The notes beneath the pieces were generated by a model. The model did not search any database, had not been told where the DNA came from, and was given only the letters and a program-made list of their open reading frames with translations. Positions 43,938-52,195 of a stretch of DNA of 64,000 nucleotides are shown here, piece by piece; within the stretch, counting starts at the first letter, position 1; every line of letters starts with the position of its first letter. The DNA lies in assembly GCA_041916675.1 (NCBI GenBank), contig JAYRZB010000007.1:124001-188000 (forward strand), written 5' to 3'. The position numbers and the translations under genes are program-made. Source of the DNA: JAYRZB01 sp041916675. GTDB lineage: Bacteria; Pseudomonadota; Alphaproteobacteria; Rhizobiales; Devosiaceae.

Positions 43938-44642
43938 CTAACCCCCGAGGAAGCTTTTTGCGACTTCCGGGTCGGCGATCAGTTCCGCCCCCGTGCCGGT
44001 GAAACGGTTCTGCCCCCCGGCCAGCACAAAGCCCTTCGAGGCGAAGGCCAGCGCCTGGCGGGCGTTCTGCTCGACCATGAGAATGCCAACACCGGCCTTG
44101 TTGACGAGCACGATCTGCTCGAAGATTTCGAGCACGTATTTTGGCGACAGGCCTGCTGAAGGCTCGTCGAGCATGAGCAGCTTGGGCCGGCTCATCAGGG
44201 CCCGGCCCATGGCCACCATCTGGCGTTGCCCGCCGGACAGTTCACCGGCCGGCTGGCGGCGCTTTTCCTTGAGCGGGGGGAACATGTCGTAGACCTGGGT
44301 GAGGGTGTCGGCGAAATCGTCGCGCCGGACAAAGGCACCCATCTCGAGGTTCTCGTGCACGCTCATGGATGTGAAGACGTTTTTTTCCTGCGGCACGAAC
44401 GACAGGCCCATGGGCACCAGCCGGTCGGGCAGGGAATTGGCGATTTCGTTGCCGTCAAAGGTAATGGTGCCGCCGGTGACCTTGAGCAGGCCGAAAATGG
44501 CCTTGAGCGTGGTCGACTTGCCCGCCCCGTTCGGCCCCACGATCACCCCGATATCGGATTGGTCTATGGCGATGTTGACCCCGTTCAGGATCGGCGCGCC
44601 GCCATAGCCACCAACAACGCCTTTAAGATCAATCAGTGCCAT
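43938..44642 (-). CDS. livF: Branched-chain amino acid ABC transporter ATP-binding protein
   Basis: ATPase subunit of 234 residues. Walker A is VGPNGAGKSTTLKAI, the signature is ELSGGQRQMVAMGRAL, and Walker B is PKLLMLDEPSAGLSP. The LivF-type Q-loop region is GLSFVPQEKNVF. Its start codon overlaps the livG stop by one base, and livH follows after four bases, so these genes form one operon. Confidence 0.94.
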   Translation of the reverse strand: MALIDLKGVVGGYGGAPILNGVNIAIDQSDIGVIVGPNGAGKSTTLKAIFGLLKVTGGTITFDGNEIANSLPDRLVPMGLSFVPQEKNVFTSMSVHENLEMGAFVRRDDFADTLTQVYDMFPPLKEKRRQPAGELSGGQRQMVAMGRALMSRPKLLMLDEPSAGLSPKYVLEIFEQIVLVNKAGVGILMVEQNARQALAFASKGFVLAGGQNRFTGTGAELIADPEVAKSFLGG

Positions 44643-45448
44643 TACGCGGCCTCCACCGGAGAGCCGAAATAGGCTTCGATGATTTCGGGGTTGGCGCGGA
44701 TTTCGGCCATGGGGCCCTCGGCGATCCTGGTGCCCTGGGCCATAACGATAACCGGGTCGCAGAGCTGGCCGATCAGGTCCATGTCATGCTCAATGACAAA
44801 GAAGGTGTAGCCCAGCTCCTTGTTCATGCGGGTGATATTGGCCGCAAGGTCCTGGAGCAATGTGCGGTTGACGCCGGCGGCCACCTCGTCGAGCAGCACC
44901 ACCTTGGCGTCCACCATCATGGTGCGGCCCAGTTCGAGGAGCTTTTTCTGCCCGCCTGAGAGATTGCCGGCCAGTTCGTTGCGAACATGCGAGAGCTTGA
45001 GGAAATCGATGACATCGAGAGCCTTCTTGCGCACCTCGGTATCGCGCCGGTGCACAAGGCCGGGGCGGAACCAGGCCTGGGCCAGGGTTTCGCCGGGCTG
45101 GTCGGCGGCCACCACCATCAGGTTTTCAAGCGCCGTCATATTGGAGAATTCGTGGGCGATCTGGAAGGTGCGCAGCATGCCGCGGTGAAACAGCTGGTGC
45201 GGCTTCATGCCGGTGACATCGGCACCATCGAAGATCACCTCGCCGCTATCGGGCACGATATTGCCGGCGACGATGTTAAAGAGGGTCGATTTCCCCGCCC
45301 CGTTCGGGCCGATCAGCCCGGTGACCGAGCCGCGCTCAACCCGGAGTGAGCAATCCGAAACGGCGGTCAGGCCGCCGAAGCGCTTGGTGACGTTCCTGAC
45401 GTCGATGACTGCGTCGAAAGACAATATTCCGCCCTGTATCTGCCCCAT
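44642..45448 (-). CDS. livG: Branched-chain amino acid ABC transporter ATP-binding protein
   Basis: Second ATPase subunit, 268 residues. Walker A is IGPNGAGKSTLFNIVAG, the signature is NLSGGQKKLLELGR, and Walker B is AKVVLLDEVAAGVN. The LivG-type region RGMLRTFQIAHEF is near residue 90. It is the first gene of livG-livF-livH-livM. The start ATG 45448 has only a weak ribosome-binding site (AAGAG); the hydrophobic lead GQIQGGILSFDAVIDV is slightly longer than usual, so ATG may be followed by a downstream start. Confidence 0.93.
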   Translation of the reverse strand: MGQIQGGILSFDAVIDVRNVTKRFGGLTAVSDCSLRVERGSVTGLIGPNGAGKSTLFNIVAGNIVPDSGEVIFDGADVTGMKPHQLFHRGMLRTFQIAHEFSNMTALENLMVVAADQPGETLAQAWFRPGLVHRRDTEVRKKALDVIDFLKLSHVRNELAGNLSGGQKKLLELGRTMMVDAKVVLLDEVAAGVNRTLLQDLAANITRMNKELGYTFFVIEHDMDLIGQLCDPVIVMAQGTRIAEGPMAEIRANPEIIEAYFGSPVEAA

Positions 45449-45515
45449 ATACAGCTCTTACGGCTGTTGAGCGCATGTGCTCATAAGCGTCTTGTCTGGT
45501 CAATGCTGGACGGGG

Positions 45516-45878
45516 TCAAATCACGCTGAGGACAGCATCGGCGGTGGCGCGGTTGCAGGCATGGAGCACATCGTAAAGCGTTGCCAGCCGGGTCAGCGCC
45601 TTGACGTCGACATCATGCGGAAGGGCGGCAAGCGGATCGATGAAAAAGACCAGCACATCAAGCTTGCCCTCGCAGATCATGGCGCCAAGCTGGGCATCGC
45701 CCCCGAGCGGACCGGATTTGAGGCAGGTGACGGCCAGCCCGGTGCCCTCGATGATACGGGCGCCGGTGGTGCCGGTGCCGTAGAGCTGGTGACGGGCCAG
45801 CTGATCGCGGTGACGGAGGGCCCAGGCCACGATCTCGTCCTTCTTGCCGTCATGGGCCACCAGTCCGATGCGCTTCAT
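45516..45878 (-). CDS. mgsA: Methylglyoxal synthase
   Basis: Converts dihydroxyacetone phosphate to methylglyoxal and phosphate, an overflow bypass of lower glycolysis. It is 120 residues. The start KRIGLVAHDGKKDEIVAW, the active-site LKSGPLGGDAQLGAMI and FFIDPLAALPHDVDVKAL with the catalytic aspartate and histidine are complete. ATG 45878 follows GGAG with a 6-base spacer. It is downstream of the LysE gene and upstream of nothing in its direction until livG (67 bases). gloB at 24942 removes the toxic product. Confidence 0.93.
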   Translation of the reverse strand: MKRIGLVAHDGKKDEIVAWALRHRDQLARHQLYGTGTTGARIIEGTGLAVTCLKSGPLGGDAQLGAMICEGKLDVLVFFIDPLAALPHDVDVKALTRLATLYDVLHACNRATADAVLSVI

Positions 45879-45914
45879 GTTCCTCTCCACAGGCCGCAGC
45901 CCGGGCGGGCGCGG

Positions 45915-46553
45915 TCAGGTTCGCGATAACAGCAGTTTGATGCCGGCAACGCCAAAGAAGATGGCCAGCACCCCTTCGATGCCACGGCGCGCCTTCTGGT
46001 AGCCCCGGACCATGGGTTCTGTCGAGAAGATCAGTGCGTAAAGGCCAAAGACGACGATACCAAGCGCTGCGCAACCGGCCACGATCAGCGGGAATGTGTA
46101 AGCGGGGGCATCGGGACGCAGGCCCAGCGACATGATGGCAATCCAGGCCAGCACGGCCTTGGGATTGAACAGGTGCAGCAGCACGCCGCGCCGGTAGAGC
46201 TGGAGGTATTCGGGCTTTTGCCCGGTGGCGCTGGAGCGCGCCTGAACCGGCCTGGCGGTCAGCGCCGAACGGGCCGATTTGTAAGCGAGGAACAAAAGGT
46301 AAAGCCCACCGGCAAGCTTGATCGCCTCAAGGGCGCTGGCATAGGTGGCGAGCACCGCCGATATGCCGGTGGCGGCGAGGACCGCCCAGAACATCGAACC
46401 GGTGACCACGCCCAAGGCGAGCGCCAGCGCCGGGCGGCGGCCCTCGCTCATGGCCACGCCCATGATGGCCATGTTGCTCGGCCCCGGGCTGGCGGTGGCG
46501 ATCAGGTAGGTGAGGTAGACCAGCAGCAGCTGGTTGAGGTTTTCGATGGTCAT
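45915..46553 (-). CDS. LysE/RhtB family exporter
   Basis: Inner-membrane amino acid exporter of 212 residues with about six helices. The family marker is TASPGPSNMAIMGVAMSEGRR near residues 20-40, followed by ALALGVVTGSMFWAVLAATG, and the GLYLLFLAYKSARSA and NPKAVLAWIAIMSLGL segments. The natural substrate is not predictable; family members export lysine, threonine, homoserine lactone or similar. It lies 36 bases upstream of mgsA and 21 bases downstream of the VOC gene, in the same direction. Confidence 0.9.
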   Translation of the reverse strand: MTIENLNQLLLVYLTYLIATASPGPSNMAIMGVAMSEGRRPALALALGVVTGSMFWAVLAATGISAVLATYASALEAIKLAGGLYLLFLAYKSARSALTARPVQARSSATGQKPEYLQLYRRGVLLHLFNPKAVLAWIAIMSLGLRPDAPAYTFPLIVAGCAALGIVVFGLYALIFSTEPMVRGYQKARRGIEGVLAIFFGVAGIKLLLSRT

Positions 46554-46574
46554 CAGTAGCGGTCCGGTTTGGCC

Positions 46575-46982
46575 TTAGCTCAAGATCAGATCGCGGCGAC
46601 AGGCAAGGTGAATCTTGTTGCCGTCCGGATCGCGCAGATAGGCGCCATAGTAGCCATCGCCATAGTGAGGACGCGGCCCGGGGGCGCCGTCGTCGCGGCC
46701 ACCAGCCGCAATTCCGGCGGCAAAGGCTGCATCAACCGCTTCGGGCGAGGGGGCGAGGAAGGCGATCATGGTGCCGTTCCCAGCGCTGGCGGGCAGGCGG
46801 TTGAAAGGTTCGTAGGCATAGAACCGCGGCAGGGCCTGGCCGGGCACGATCCAGCACAGGGAGGCGGGGCCACCATCGGGGGTGACCTTGCGCTGGACGA
46901 GGCCAAGCGGGATCAGAATGGCATCGTAGAAGCGCCCGGCGCGCCCGAGGTCGGAGACGCCGACGGTGATGTGGCTGAACAT
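46575..46982 (-). CDS. VOC family protein (glyoxalase/bleomycin-resistance fold)
   Basis: A 135-residue metal-binding VOC protein. It starts with SHITVGVSDLGRAGRFYDAIL and ends with AYLRDPDGNKIHLACR, which carries the typical DPDGN segment; the histidine near residue 4 and the glutamate/histidine near the end are potential metal ligands. The substrate is unknown. It is separated from the secreted sensor-like gene by 9 bases, so the two may be co-transcribed. Confidence 0.85.
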   Translation of the reverse strand: MFSHITVGVSDLGRAGRFYDAILIPLGLVQRKVTPDGGPASLCWIVPGQALPRFYAYEPFNRLPASAGNGTMIAFLAPSPEAVDAAFAAGIAAGGRDDGAPGPRPHYGDGYYGAYLRDPDGNKIHLACRRDLILS

Positions 46983-46991
46983 GGTTGGGCC

Positions 46992-47549
46992 TTAGAGCTT
47001 GCCGGTATCGACGCGGGCGACAAGGGCGCCGATGACGGTGCCGTTCTCAAGGACGGGAACAGCGATCTCGGCTTCCAGCGCCCTGGTCTCGGGGTTCTCT
47101 GCCACCGGGCCGGCATAGACGGCATCGGGGCCGGCGCCGCCGCTCTTGAGCCAGATGTCTTCATCGCCCTGCCAGTAGTCATCGACCATGCCAGTGGCCC
47201 CGGCGTTCAGGCCCTTGGCATCAAGGACGAGCAGCAGAGTGAGGCGCGGGTCTTCACCGATGGCGGCGGCAAGGCGCTTGGAAGCGGTGTTGTTGAGCAC
47301 CGCATCGATATAGGGGTGAGTGTCCTTGTCGGCCTCAGACTTCCAGAAGCCATCGAAGGCGTCGATGGTGGCCTGCTCATAGGCCGCCGACATGGCGTTC
47401 TGGTCCTTGACCGCCTTGATCAGGGCCGGGTCGGTGGCGATGGCGGCAAGGCTGGTGCGCGCCAGTTCGAGCAGGGCCGCTTCATCGGCAAACGCCGGGA
47501 GCGCAAGGGCTGAGAGCAGGGCGGCGAGGGCCAGGGTTTTGACGCGCAT
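46992..47549 (-). CDS. Secreted sensor-domain-like protein (PDC/Cache-like), paralog B
   Basis: A 185-residue secreted protein. The signal peptide is KTLALAALLSALALPAFA|DE. The mature part has TDPALIKAVKDQNAMSAAYEQATIDAF, then VLDAKGLNAG, the strong motif DDYWQGDEDIW and GTVIGALVARVD at the end. This order (long N-terminal helix, two strand-rich segments, VIGA near the end) fits the PDC/Cache folds of extracellular sensors, but here no membrane anchor or signalling domain follows. It is clearly paralogous to the protein at 50502. Binding to a small ligand is an inference. The AT-rich region upstream (47550-47759) carries its promoter. Confidence 0.75.
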   Translation of the reverse strand: MRVKTLALAALLSALALPAFADEAALLELARTSLAAIATDPALIKAVKDQNAMSAAYEQATIDAFDGFWKSEADKDTHPYIDAVLNNTASKRLAAAIGEDPRLTLLLVLDAKGLNAGATGMVDDYWQGDEDIWLKSGGAGPDAVYAGPVAENPETRALEAEIAVPVLENGTVIGALVARVDTGKL

Positions 47550-47759
47550 TTACGGTAACTTTCAACTTCTGAAAATTGGTGAGCAGAGATTTCAAATCTG
47601 TCGACAACACCGCAACAAAGTTTTGAAAACTGGTGCGGTATCATAGTATGAAGCCATTGAAATATATAGCTATTTTTTCTGACTGCTGGGATTTTTCCGC
47701 CTTTTGCGGATACTCATATCATTATCGCTGATTTCAGGCCGCCCGGGCAAATGAAAACG

Positions 47760-48161
47760 TCAGCCGCGCAGCGCGATGGCTTCGCCGATCAGGGCGGCAA
47801 GGGCGTCGGCGGGGATGGTGTCGCCGGGCACAAAGGGGATGAAGCGGATCTGGCGGTGATCGCCCTGCAAAAGCCCTGCATCGTTGGAGAGCTGGCGGCC
47901 GTGTTCGAAGATCAGCGAGACGCGGTCTGGATAGGGAAAGACCGCGCAGATGAACCCGGCCCGCTTGTGGCGGAAGTTGACCGAGCCCCAGCCGGTCTGG
48001 ACCTTGGGCATCAGGTCGGGCGCGATGGCAAACAGCACCGAGAGCAGGTCGCGGGCAAGGCGGGCGATGGCGGGTGGCTTTGGCGCGAGGAGCGCATCAA
48101 GGGCCTCGGCAAAGCCGGGCACGGGCTGTCGCTCAACTGGTGGCAAGGTGGATTTCGGCAT
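47760..48161 (-). CDS. DUF1801 domain-containing protein
   Basis: A 133-residue cytoplasmic protein with PKVQTGWGSVNFRHKRAGFI and CAVFPYPDRVSLIFEHGRQL, segments of the DUF1801/YdhG-like fold (iron-chaperone-like). A role is not established. The ATG at 48161 lies 29 bases inside the upstream monooxygenase-like gene's 3' end. It ends at 47760, before the AT-rich gap leading to paralog B. Confidence 0.75.
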   Translation of the reverse strand: MPKSTLPPVERQPVPGFAEALDALLAPKPPAIARLARDLLSVLFAIAPDLMPKVQTGWGSVNFRHKRAGFICAVFPYPDRVSLIFEHGRQLSNDAGLLQGDHRQIRFIPFVPGDTIPADALAALIGEAIALRG

Positions 48162-48429
48162 GGGACATGCTCACCGTTTCGGGCACCATCATGGACATGA
48201 AAGGGCTTGATGCCATTTCTGCCATGAGCTTTTCACCGGCGGCAAGGGCATCGGCGTGGCTGAGCCAGGTGACCACGTCGGTCCAGTTGCCGTCGGCATC
48301 CGAGGCCAGGGTGCGGCGCACAAAGCCGGGCTGGCGGTCGAGCCAGTCATTGACGTCGGCATTGGCGGCAAGAAAGGCGGCCGCGGTGGCGTGAATCCGG
48401 AAGCGAACGATTTCAAGACTGGCGGGCAT
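48133..48429 (-). CDS. Antibiotic biosynthesis monooxygenase-like (dimeric alpha-beta barrel) protein
   Basis: A 98-residue protein with the pattern of a ferredoxin-like dimeric barrel: a first strand IVRFRIHATAAAFLAANADV, then WLDRQPGFVRRTLASDADGNW and TDVVTWLSHADALAAGEKL. The ABM family is diverse and its function cannot be inferred. ATG 48429 follows AGGAG with a 7-base spacer. It overlaps the DUF1801 gene by 29 bases and lies 65 bases from the chemoreceptor stop. Confidence 0.65.
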   Translation of the reverse strand: MPASLEIVRFRIHATAAAFLAANADVNDWLDRQPGFVRRTLASDADGNWTDVVTWLSHADALAAGEKLMAEMASSPFMSMMVPETVSMSHAEIHLATS

Positions 48430-48494
48430 GGCGGGCTCCTGTTGGACACCAGCCTTGTGCGGCCGGGGCCCTGACAGAAGCTGTCAGCAGATGG

Positions 48495-50441
48495 TTAGAA
48501 CTCGGCCCAGTCCTCTGCGATGGCGGCGTTGCCTTCGGAGAGGTAGACCCGGGCCGGGCGCTGCGGCCGGACGGGCTGTGGCTTCTGCCCAGGGTTCTTT
48601 TGGGCGGCATCGATGGTGAACACATCGACCACCCGGTCGAGTTCGCTGGCCTGGGCTTCGGTCTGTTCGATGGCGGCGTTGGTCTGTTCGACCAGGGCGG
48701 CATTGTGCTGGGTCATCTCGTCCATCTGGCGCACGCCGGTATTGACCTCGCCGATGGCCTGCGACTGCTGGCGGCTGGCGCGGGCAATCTGTTCGAGCAG
48801 CGTGGTGTTGTCATGCACGGCCTGAAGCATGCCGGTCAGGGTTGCGGCGGCGTCGGCAACGAGCTTTGAGCCATCGCGCACTTCGGTGGCGCTCTGTTCG
48901 ATCAAAACCTTGACCTCGCGGGAGGCTTCGGCGGCCGATTGAGCGAGGCGGCGCACTTCCACTGCCACCACGGCAAAGCCCTTGCCTGCCTCGCCGGCCC
49001 TGGCGGCCTCGACAGAGGCGTTAAGCGCTAAAAGATTGGTCTGGAAGGCGATGTCATCGATCAGCCCGATGACATTGGAGATGCGGGCCGAGGACTGGGT
49101 GATGCGGTCCATGGCGTCATTGGCCTCGCCCATCACGGTACCGCCCTTTTCGGCAGCAACATAGACCGACTGGGCTTTTGCCGAGGCGTCTTCGGCCATG
49201 CCGGCATTGGCGGCGACGGTTTCGGCGATCTGTTCCATGGCGGCGGACGTCTGTTCGATGGTGGCCGCCTGGCGGGTGGTGCGTTCAGACAGGTCGTTGG
49301 CGCCCGAGAGGATTTCGCCGGTGGCGGTTTTGAGGGCGCGGGAGGTTTGGCGCAGCTGGGTGACGATGCCGGTCAGGGTGTCGCCGACGGCGTTGGTATC
49401 GGCCTTGAGCTTGGCAAAAGCCCCGGCATAGTTGCCATGCATACGCTGTGTCAGGTCGGTGCGGGCCAGGGCCGCGAGCACGGTGCCGGTTTCGCTGAGC
49501 CCGCGATCGACGGTTTCGACCAGCGCGTTGACGCTTTCGGCCAGGCCATTGAGTTCGGCATCGGGGAATTCGGCCGCCACACGCTTGGAAAAATCGCCGG
49601 CAATGGCGGCATCGACCACTTCACCAAAGGCCAGTTGCAGGGTCTGCATCATTTCTGTCCGGGCCGCCTGATCCTTGACGATGCGGGCGGCTTCGGCGGC
49701 GGTGAGGCGCGCCACCTGCAGGCCGTTTTCCCGGAAGATTTCGACGGCCCGGGCCATGGCGCCAAGCTCGTCGGCGCGGGAGGCACCGGGAACGACATCA
49801 ATGGCGGCAGGGTCATCGGCAATTGCGGTGGCGCTGGCAACGATGCGGCGCAGGGGTTTGGTGACGAGGGCGCGCATAAACAGCGCCAGCCCCACGCCGA
49901 TGGCGGCAAGCAGGCCGAGGCCGACGCCGATGGTGATCAGGGTGGTTTCGGTGGCGCGGGCGAAATTGGCGCTGCGATCCCAGGCAAAAACCGCAGCACC
50001 GACCATGGCCTTGTCCGGGCCGAAATAGGCGGGCACGGCAACATAGGATATGGCGCCCTGGTTGAGCTGGCGCGTGGCTTTATCGGCAATGGCCTGGGCG
50101 GCAAGGCTTTCCATGACCGCGGCATGCGCCTCGTCGGACGCGGTGGCGCCGATGCGGTTGGCCTCAAGCCCGTAACTGGCGCCTGCCGCAAACTGGGCGC
50201 CGATCGAAGCGGTGAGGTTGTCATAAACGGTGGTCAGCGTGTCGGCCTTGCCAAAGCGGATGGCGCCGGCGAGCTGTTCGGTGGAAGCGATGGAAACGGT
50301 GACGTCGGCCTCGCCGAACTCGACCCGCAGCAGCGACTGGTTCTGGTTGGAGGCAAACCAGACGATGCCGGCAATGCCCGCCGCCACGGCGGCCAGCACC
50401 AGCAGGAGAATCTTGAGTGTGATCGAGAGCTTCAGCGCCAT
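48495..50441 (-). CDS. Methyl-accepting chemotaxis protein
   Basis: Chemoreceptor of 648 residues. The first helix is near residues 8-28 (TLKILLLVLAAVAAGIAGIVWF), followed by a periplasmic sensor domain to about residue 180 (its end YVAVPAYFGPDKAMVGAAVFAW is Cache-like), a second helix (TLITIGVGLGLLAAIGVGLAL), a HAMP region (KPLRRIVASATAIADD) and a signalling domain with the hairpin tip FQTNLLALNASVEAARAGE. It ends in DWAEF, a form of the xWxxF pentapeptide that tethers CheR/CheB. Its periplasmic domain is short and it is flanked by two secreted sensor-like paralogs. CheA/CheW are not in the window. Confidence 0.95.
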   Translation of the reverse strand: MALKLSITLKILLLVLAAVAAGIAGIVWFASNQNQSLLRVEFGEADVTVSIASTEQLAGAIRFGKADTLTTVYDNLTASIGAQFAAGASYGLEANRIGATASDEAHAAVMESLAAQAIADKATRQLNQGAISYVAVPAYFGPDKAMVGAAVFAWDRSANFARATETTLITIGVGLGLLAAIGVGLALFMRALVTKPLRRIVASATAIADDPAAIDVVPGASRADELGAMARAVEIFRENGLQVARLTAAEAARIVKDQAARTEMMQTLQLAFGEVVDAAIAGDFSKRVAAEFPDAELNGLAESVNALVETVDRGLSETGTVLAALARTDLTQRMHGNYAGAFAKLKADTNAVGDTLTGIVTQLRQTSRALKTATGEILSGANDLSERTTRQAATIEQTSAAMEQIAETVAANAGMAEDASAKAQSVYVAAEKGGTVMGEANDAMDRITQSSARISNVIGLIDDIAFQTNLLALNASVEAARAGEAGKGFAVVAVEVRRLAQSAAEASREVKVLIEQSATEVRDGSKLVADAAATLTGMLQAVHDNTTLLEQIARASRQQSQAIGEVNTGVRQMDEMTQHNAALVEQTNAAIEQTEAQASELDRVVDVFTIDAAQKNPGQKPQPVRPQRPARVYLSEGNAAIAEDWAEF

Positions 50442-50501
50442 GAGGAGTCTTGCCTATATGGAAGAAGAAGCGGCTGCCCCGAAGGCAGCCGCTGATGAGG
50501 C

Positions 50502-51092
50502 CTAGAGGCCGGCGATGTCGACGCCAACGGTGATGGCGCCAATCACGGTGCCGCCATCGACGACGGGCACGCTAACCTGGCTCTGGAAAATCTGCGTGCT
50601 TTCATCCTGCTCGACATCGGAGATGTGCACGGCATCGGGCCCGACAAGGAAGGTCTGGCTCCATTTGTCCTCGTCACCCTGCCAATAGTCGGAGGTGATA
50701 TCGGACTGGCCGACATTGAGCCCCTTGGCATCCATGGCAAAGATTTCGGTGAACTTGCCGGCCGAAGCCTCTTTGACGCCGGTGAGGTAGGCCGAGGCGG
50801 GATTGGCCAGGGTCGCATCGATCAATGGCTTGCTTGAGGCCGAGACCTCGGCGCGCCACTGGGTATCGAGCGCATCGATCTGGGCCTGATCATAGGCAGA
50901 GGTAACCGCGTTCTGGGCCTTGATGGCGGCGATCAGGGCCGGATCGGCGGCAATGGCACGGATTTCGGAATTGGCCAATTCGGTCAGCGGAGCGGAAAAT
51001 TCGTTCTGCGCCAGGGCGACGGGCGCGAAGGCTGCCGCGAGCATGAGGGTGGCGCTGGCTACATAGGCACGAAACTGATTGGTCATGGGCAT
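50502..51092 (-). CDS. Secreted sensor-domain-like protein (PDC/Cache-like), paralog A
   Basis: A 196-residue secreted protein. The signal peptide ends AAAFAPVALA|QN. The mature part has ADPALIAAIKAQNAVTSAYDQAQ, FAMDAKGLNVGQSD, SDYWQGDEDKWSQTF, GPDAVHISDVEQDEST and GGTVIGAITVGVDIAGL, close to paralog B over the entire length. As there, no transmembrane anchor or signalling domain is present. ATG 51092 follows AGGAG with a 7-base spacer. Its stop is 60 bases before the chemoreceptor's start in the same direction, so a common transcript is likely. A role as a soluble ligand-binding partner of the receptor is an inference. Confidence 0.75.
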   Translation of the reverse strand: MPMTNQFRAYVASATLMLAAAFAPVALAQNEFSAPLTELANSEIRAIAADPALIAAIKAQNAVTSAYDQAQIDALDTQWRAEVSASSKPLIDATLANPASAYLTGVKEASAGKFTEIFAMDAKGLNVGQSDITSDYWQGDEDKWSQTFLVGPDAVHISDVEQDESTQIFQSQVSVPVVDGGTVIGAITVGVDIAGL

Positions 51093-51256
51093 GAAGCCTC
51101 TCCTAAGTAATTTCACGTTTATCGTCTGCCGCAAGCAGTTGCTGCTCCGGAAAGACTAACAATAAAGGTGTGAAAACTCAGTGAACTTCAGGTTATTACT
51201 TTATAGTTGTGCTAAAAATGACGAAATGCTCAACTATAAATCGCCGGTAAGTAATT

Positions 51257-51997
51257 CTACTTAGCCGGACGTGCCGCCAGGATCATGTAGTTGACGCCCA
51301 GGTCTGACGAAAGCCGCCACTCATCGGCGAGGGGATGGAAGCTGACGCCGGACCGGTCGACGACCCTGAGGCCGTTGCGGTTGAGATAGGCGGCGATTTC
51401 GTCGGGGGTGAGGAATTTCGAATAGGTGTGGGTGCCCTTTGGCAGCCAGTTCAAAACATACTCGGCTCCGACAATGGCGAGTGCAAAGGCGCGGGCGGTG
51501 CGGTTGATGGTGGCGGTGAACATCAGGCCGCCGGGGGCGACAAGGTCGGCGCAGCTTTTCATATAGAGCGGGACATTGTCGACATGCTCGACCACTTCCA
51601 TGTTCAGAACGACATCGAAGGTTTCGCCCGCCGCCACCAGCGCTTCGGAGGTGGTGGCGCGATAATCGATCGCAAGGCCGGACTGGGCGGCATGGATGCG
51701 GGCCACGGCAATGTTGCGCTCGGCCGCATCGATGCCGGTGACCGTGGCGCCGAGCCTTGTCAGGGGTTCGCACAACAGCCCGCCGCCGCACCCCACATCG
51801 AGAATGCGCAGGCCCTCGAAGGGGCGCAGCAGGGACGGGTCGCGGCCAAAATGGGCGAGCAGGCGTTCGCGGATATAGGTCAGGCGCACCGGATTGAACT
51901 TATGCAGCGGCTTGAACTTGCCCTTGGGGTCCCACCACTGCTCGGCCATGCGCCCGAACTTTTCGATCTCGTCGTCATTGATGGTGGTGGCGGTCAT
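51257..51997 (-). CDS. ubiG: Ubiquinone biosynthesis O-methyltransferase
   Basis: Catalyses the two O-methylation steps in ubiquinone synthesis. It is 246 residues. The start EIEKFGRMAEQWWDPKGKFK and HKFNPVRLTYIRERL are diagnostic, and the SAM loop LRILDVGCGGGLLCEPLTRL follows near residues 65-85. The usual membrane-binding LNWLPKGTHTYSKFLTPDEI is present. The start ATG 51997 is divergent from lysC (198 bases apart). The ubiG-lysC neighbourhood is conserved in this order. Confidence 0.95.
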   Translation of the reverse strand: MTATTINDDEIEKFGRMAEQWWDPKGKFKPLHKFNPVRLTYIRERLLAHFGRDPSLLRPFEGLRILDVGCGGGLLCEPLTRLGATVTGIDAAERNIAVARIHAAQSGLAIDYRATTSEALVAAGETFDVVLNMEVVEHVDNVPLYMKSCADLVAPGGLMFTATINRTARAFALAIVGAEYVLNWLPKGTHTYSKFLTPDEIAAYLNRNGLRVVDRSGVSFHPLADEWRLSSDLGVNYMILAARPAK

Positions 51998-52195
51998 GGC
52001 GGTGTCCTTGCTGGTGCCCCATTAGAGCCCGGCGCCCGCCGGGGTGGCAAGGGGCGGGGCGTCGCACCCGGCAGGTGCCAGAAATCTTGACCTGACGCGC
52101 CCGGAACGGTTGATTGCCCGCGGCCTTTGTGGCAATCCAGCGCGCGAGCAAATCAGCGCCGCAGCCAAGGGCAGGGCGGCCTTCCGGGAACGAGC

